Source: an uncultured Verrucomicrobiota bacterium (GTDB lineage: Bacteria > Verrucomicrobiota > Kiritimatiellia > RFP12 > UBA3636). Taken from it: a stretch of 47,058 nucleotides of DNA. Made by a program: the position numbers and the translations under genes. Shown piece by piece: positions 44,970 to 47,058 of this stretch. The DNA lies in the NCBI GenBank assembly GCA_947169825.1, contig CAMVRE010000006.1:1-47058 (forward strand), given 5' to 3'. The notes below the pieces were generated by a model. It was not told the origin of the DNA. It made no database searches and worked only from the letters and a program-made list of their open reading frames with translations. Numbering within the stretch: position 1 is the stretch's first letter; each line of letters begins with the position of its first letter.

Positions 44970-46904
44970 TTATTCGGCGGGCGCCTGGCCGGCCTCCGCC
45001 TCCGGCGCGGCCCCGGGGGAGGGGGCCGGCGCGGAATCGGAGCCGGCCTCGGCCGCGGCGTCGGGGTGGACGGCGAGGAGGATGTCGCGCAGGATGTAGG
45101 CGGCGGTGGTGCCGCCGGCGTCGGCGTCCTCGGCGAGGACCGCGTAGGCGCGTTCGGGGGCGTCCCACGGCTCGTAGGCGATGATCCAGGCGTGCTGGTG
45201 GTCGAAGGCGTCGTGCCCGTCGAACTCGGCCGTTCCGGTCTTCGCCGCGAGCCGCAGCGACGGCAGGCCGATGCGGCGGGCGGTGCCGTGCGCGCCGGCG
45301 GCGTCGACCATGCCGCGCCGGACGATGTCCAGGTCCGCCGGGCGCCACGCGACGTGGTCCACGACCTGCCGGTCGGCCTTCGCGGTGACGTCCCCCGCGC
45401 GCAGGACGAGGTGCGGCGCGAGGACGTCGCCGTCGTTCGCGAGCGCGAGCGCGAGCAGCGCGATCTGCATCGGCGTCACGGAGAGCATGCCCTGTCCGAT
45501 CGAGGCGTTGGCGGTGTCGCCCGGCGTCCACGGGACGCGGCCGCGCGTGTGGGCCTTCTTCCACGCGGAGTCGGGCAGGATGCCGGCGGAGGCGGGGATG
45601 CCGAGCGCGGGCGCGGTGCCGAAGCCGAGCGCGGCGTAGGCGTCGCGCAGGCCGCGCTCCCAGCCGAGGGCGAGGCCGCACTCGACGAAGAACGCGTTGC
45701 ACGAGACGGCGAGCGCGCGCTCGACGGCGATGCGGCCGTGGCTCGCGCCGTGCGAGCAGCGCAGGTTGATCCCGTTCCGGTGGAAGCCGTGCTCGCAGGT
45801 GAACTCCGTGTCGGGCCGGATCGCGCCCGCGCCGAGCGCGGCGAGGGCGACGGCGGGCTTCACGACGGAACCGGCCGGATATGCGCCGGAGAGCGCCCGG
45901 TGCAGGAGCGGCCGGTCCGGATCCGCGAGCAGGCCACGCCACGTCGCGCCGGAGAGCGACGGGACGAAGCGCGAAAGGTCGTAGCGCGGGGCGCTCGCGA
46001 GGGCGAGCACCTGCCCGTTCCGGGCGTCGAGGACGATCGCCGCGCCGCGATGGCCGTCGAGCGCGCGCTCGGCGGCGCGCTGCAGGCCGGCGTCGAGCGA
46101 GAGAACCACGTCGCCGCCCTGGACGGGCTCCGCGGCGGGGTAGGTCTCGCGCTTGTAGCCGAGCACGTCGATGCGCAGCACCTCGGCGCCGCCGCGCCCG
46201 GCGAGGACGCCGTCGAACGCCTTCTCGACGCCCTCGCGCCCGAGCAGCTCGTGCGTGGCGTAGTCGAACGCCGCGGCGCCGTCCTCGCCGGGGCCGGCGT
46301 CGGCGTCCGCCGTGTCGGGCGGCGCGGCGCGGTCGGGGTTGATGTCGCGCCCGGCGTAGCCGATCACGTGGCACGCCAGGTCCCCGAACGGATACACGCG
46401 GTCCTGCTCGACGACGATGTCGACGCCGGCGAGCGGCTCGGGCCATTCGGCGAGGCGCGCGAGCTCGTCCGGCGAGAGGTTGCGGTAGGCGACGAGCGGG
46501 ATCGGCCGGCGCTGGCGGAGGTGGCGCCAGATCGCGTCGCGGTCGAGCTCGGGGGGGCGGCCGACGATGCGCGAGAGGTCCCACGCCCGCGCGTAGACCT
46601 TCTCCACCGTGTTCGACCAGCGGCCGGGGGCGCGCAGCTCGTCGAGGTAGAGCGCGGCGCCGTAGCGCGGGCGGTTGCCGGCGAGGACCTCGCCGTGGCG
46701 GTCTCGGATGCATCCGCGCGTGGAGGGGAGCCGGACGCGGCGCAGCGTCATCTCGGACTGCTCGCCGAGGTAGCGCTCGCGGTCGCGCACCTGGACGTCG
46801 TGCAGGCGCAGGAGAAGGAACGCGAGCGCGCCGAGCGTCGCGGCGCCGAGCGCGGCGAGGCGCAGGCGCGGCCCGAGCGGGCTAGTCCCAGTCGAGCGCT
46901 TCAC
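44970..46904 (-). CDS. mrdA: penicillin-binding protein 2 (elongasome transpeptidase)
   Basis: A 644-aa inner-membrane protein with one N-terminal transmembrane helix (LRLAALGAATLGALAFLLL), a dimerisation/pedestal region (RGCIRDRHGEVLAGNRPRYG) and a transpeptidase domain: YPAGSVVKP (SxxK, Ser about 345), SCN (about 402) and KTGTAEF (about 553). It crosslinks peptidoglycan during rod elongation. The C-terminus is an Ala/Glu/Pro-rich tail. GTG 46904 has GGGGAGG 6 nt upstream and overlaps the upstream gene by 23 nt, so the two are translationally coupled, as in mre/mrd operons. Confidence 0.93.
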   Translation of the reverse strand: MKRSTGTSPLGPRLRLAALGAATLGALAFLLLRLHDVQVRDRERYLGEQSEMTLRRVRLPSTRGCIRDRHGEVLAGNRPRYGAALYLDELRAPGRWSNTVEKVYARAWDLSRIVGRPPELDRDAIWRHLRQRRPIPLVAYRNLSPDELARLAEWPEPLAGVDIVVEQDRVYPFGDLACHVIGYAGRDINPDRAAPPDTADADAGPGEDGAAAFDYATHELLGREGVEKAFDGVLAGRGGAEVLRIDVLGYKRETYPAAEPVQGGDVVLSLDAGLQRAAERALDGHRGAAIVLDARNGQVLALASAPRYDLSRFVPSLSGATWRGLLADPDRPLLHRALSGAYPAGSVVKPAVALAALGAGAIRPDTEFTCEHGFHRNGINLRCSHGASHGRIAVERALAVSCNAFFVECGLALGWERGLRDAYAALGFGTAPALGIPASAGILPDSAWKKAHTRGRVPWTPGDTANASIGQGMLSVTPMQIALLALALANDGDVLAPHLVLRAGDVTAKADRQVVDHVAWRPADLDIVRRGMVDAAGAHGTARRIGLPSLRLAAKTGTAEFDGHDAFDHQHAWIIAYEPWDAPERAYAVLAEDADAGGTTAAYILRDILLAVHPDAAAEAGSDSAPAPSPGAAPEAEAGQAPAE

Positions 46905-47058
46905 GGTCGTCCTCCCCGAGGCCGGTGTTGACGGAAAGCCAGTCGAGCCCCGCCGCCGCGGCGCCGACCGCGAGCGCGGCGAGCGCGCCGGCCGGAACTG
47001 CGAGCGCGAGCCGAGCCCCGAGCGCGACGGGCGGGAGCGGCGCGTATCCGCCGGCGAG
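46882..47058 (-). CDS. mreD: C-terminal part of an MreD-like membrane protein
   Basis: The open frame from the window edge (codon at 47058) to TAG at 46882 is not in the ORF track because its start is outside. It encodes 58 residues: a hydrophobic helix (PPVALGARLALAVPAGALAA, LAVGAAAAGLDWL) and a short acidic tail (GEDDREALDWD). Its position directly before and overlapping mrdA, in the mreB-mreC-mreD-mrdA order usual for rod-shaped bacteria, makes mreD the best guess; sequence alone is too short to prove it. Confidence 0.55.
   Translation of the reverse strand, partial: LAGGYAPLPPVALGARLALAVPAGALAALAVGAAAAGLDWLSVNTGLGEDDREALDWD

Noticed and set aside
43120-46931. ORFs of 1197 aa (minus) and 1130 aa (plus) over gdhA and mrdA
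   Set aside because: Shadow frames of gdhA and mrdA; low-complexity Arg-rich translation.

Overview
The window is high-GC bacterial DNA from a Gram-negative-type, peptidoglycan-synthesising rod: the right end carries an mreD-like gene overlapping mrdA. Dispersed palindromes, in-frame repeat insertions and sigma70-like promoters (TTGAAT/GTGAAA, 17 bp, TACAAT/TAGACT/TATACT) recall PVC-superphylum genomes of gut or rumen origin, perhaps Kiritimatiellota. That placement is inference; no rRNA or tRNA is present to confirm it.

Layout. (1) 1-7.5 kb: a zinc-ribbon gene (partial), a repeat-laden metallophosphoesterase, a PfkB-kinase/nucleoside-2-deoxyribosyltransferase fusion, an unknown gene, an ADP-ribosyltransferase/NADAR pair in one operon, a 3' remnant of a TIGR02452-type poly(ADP-ribose) glycohydrolase, and a 5'-truncated AAA/DUF234 ATPase. 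Several of these act on N-glycosidic or ADP-ribose chemistry, so this looks like a decayed NAD/ADP-ribose conflict island. (2) 7.5-17.6 kb: a defence-type operon transcribed as a small ORF, HNH nuclease, 1276-aa Eco57I-like N6-adenine methylase, PLD-nuclease/SNF2 helicase, and Schlafen-AlbA_2 protein. (3) 17.6-35.4 kb: small accessory genes, many without assignable function. These include two paralogs of an unknown family, a NUDIX protein, a four-helix-bundle/C4-zinc protein, a DIP1984-family protein, two W-repeat proteins, a DUF2828 (Ro60/vWA-like) protein, a sigma70-family factor, an SF0329-like protein, tandem zinc-ribbon paralogs and an alpha/beta hydrolase. Repeat families and duplicated promoter cassettes lie between them. 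(4) 35.5-47 kb: mostly core genes: a secreted HExxH peptidase, NAD-dependent DNA ligase, GH20 hexosaminidase, EttA-type ABC-F, NADP-type glutamate dehydrogenase, PBP2 and an MreD-like fragment.

The first ~37 kb are transcribed entirely leftwards. Only ligA and ettA are on the + strand. Most genes have their own recognisable promoter, and at least six promoters place the start codon 6-7 nt after the -10 box, which predicts leaderless mRNAs. The two most interesting systems are the ADP-ribosyltransferase/NADAR/kinase-glycosyltransferase island and the four-gene HNH-methylase-helicase-AlbA operon. All function calls are read from protein motifs by eye; no database search was possible.
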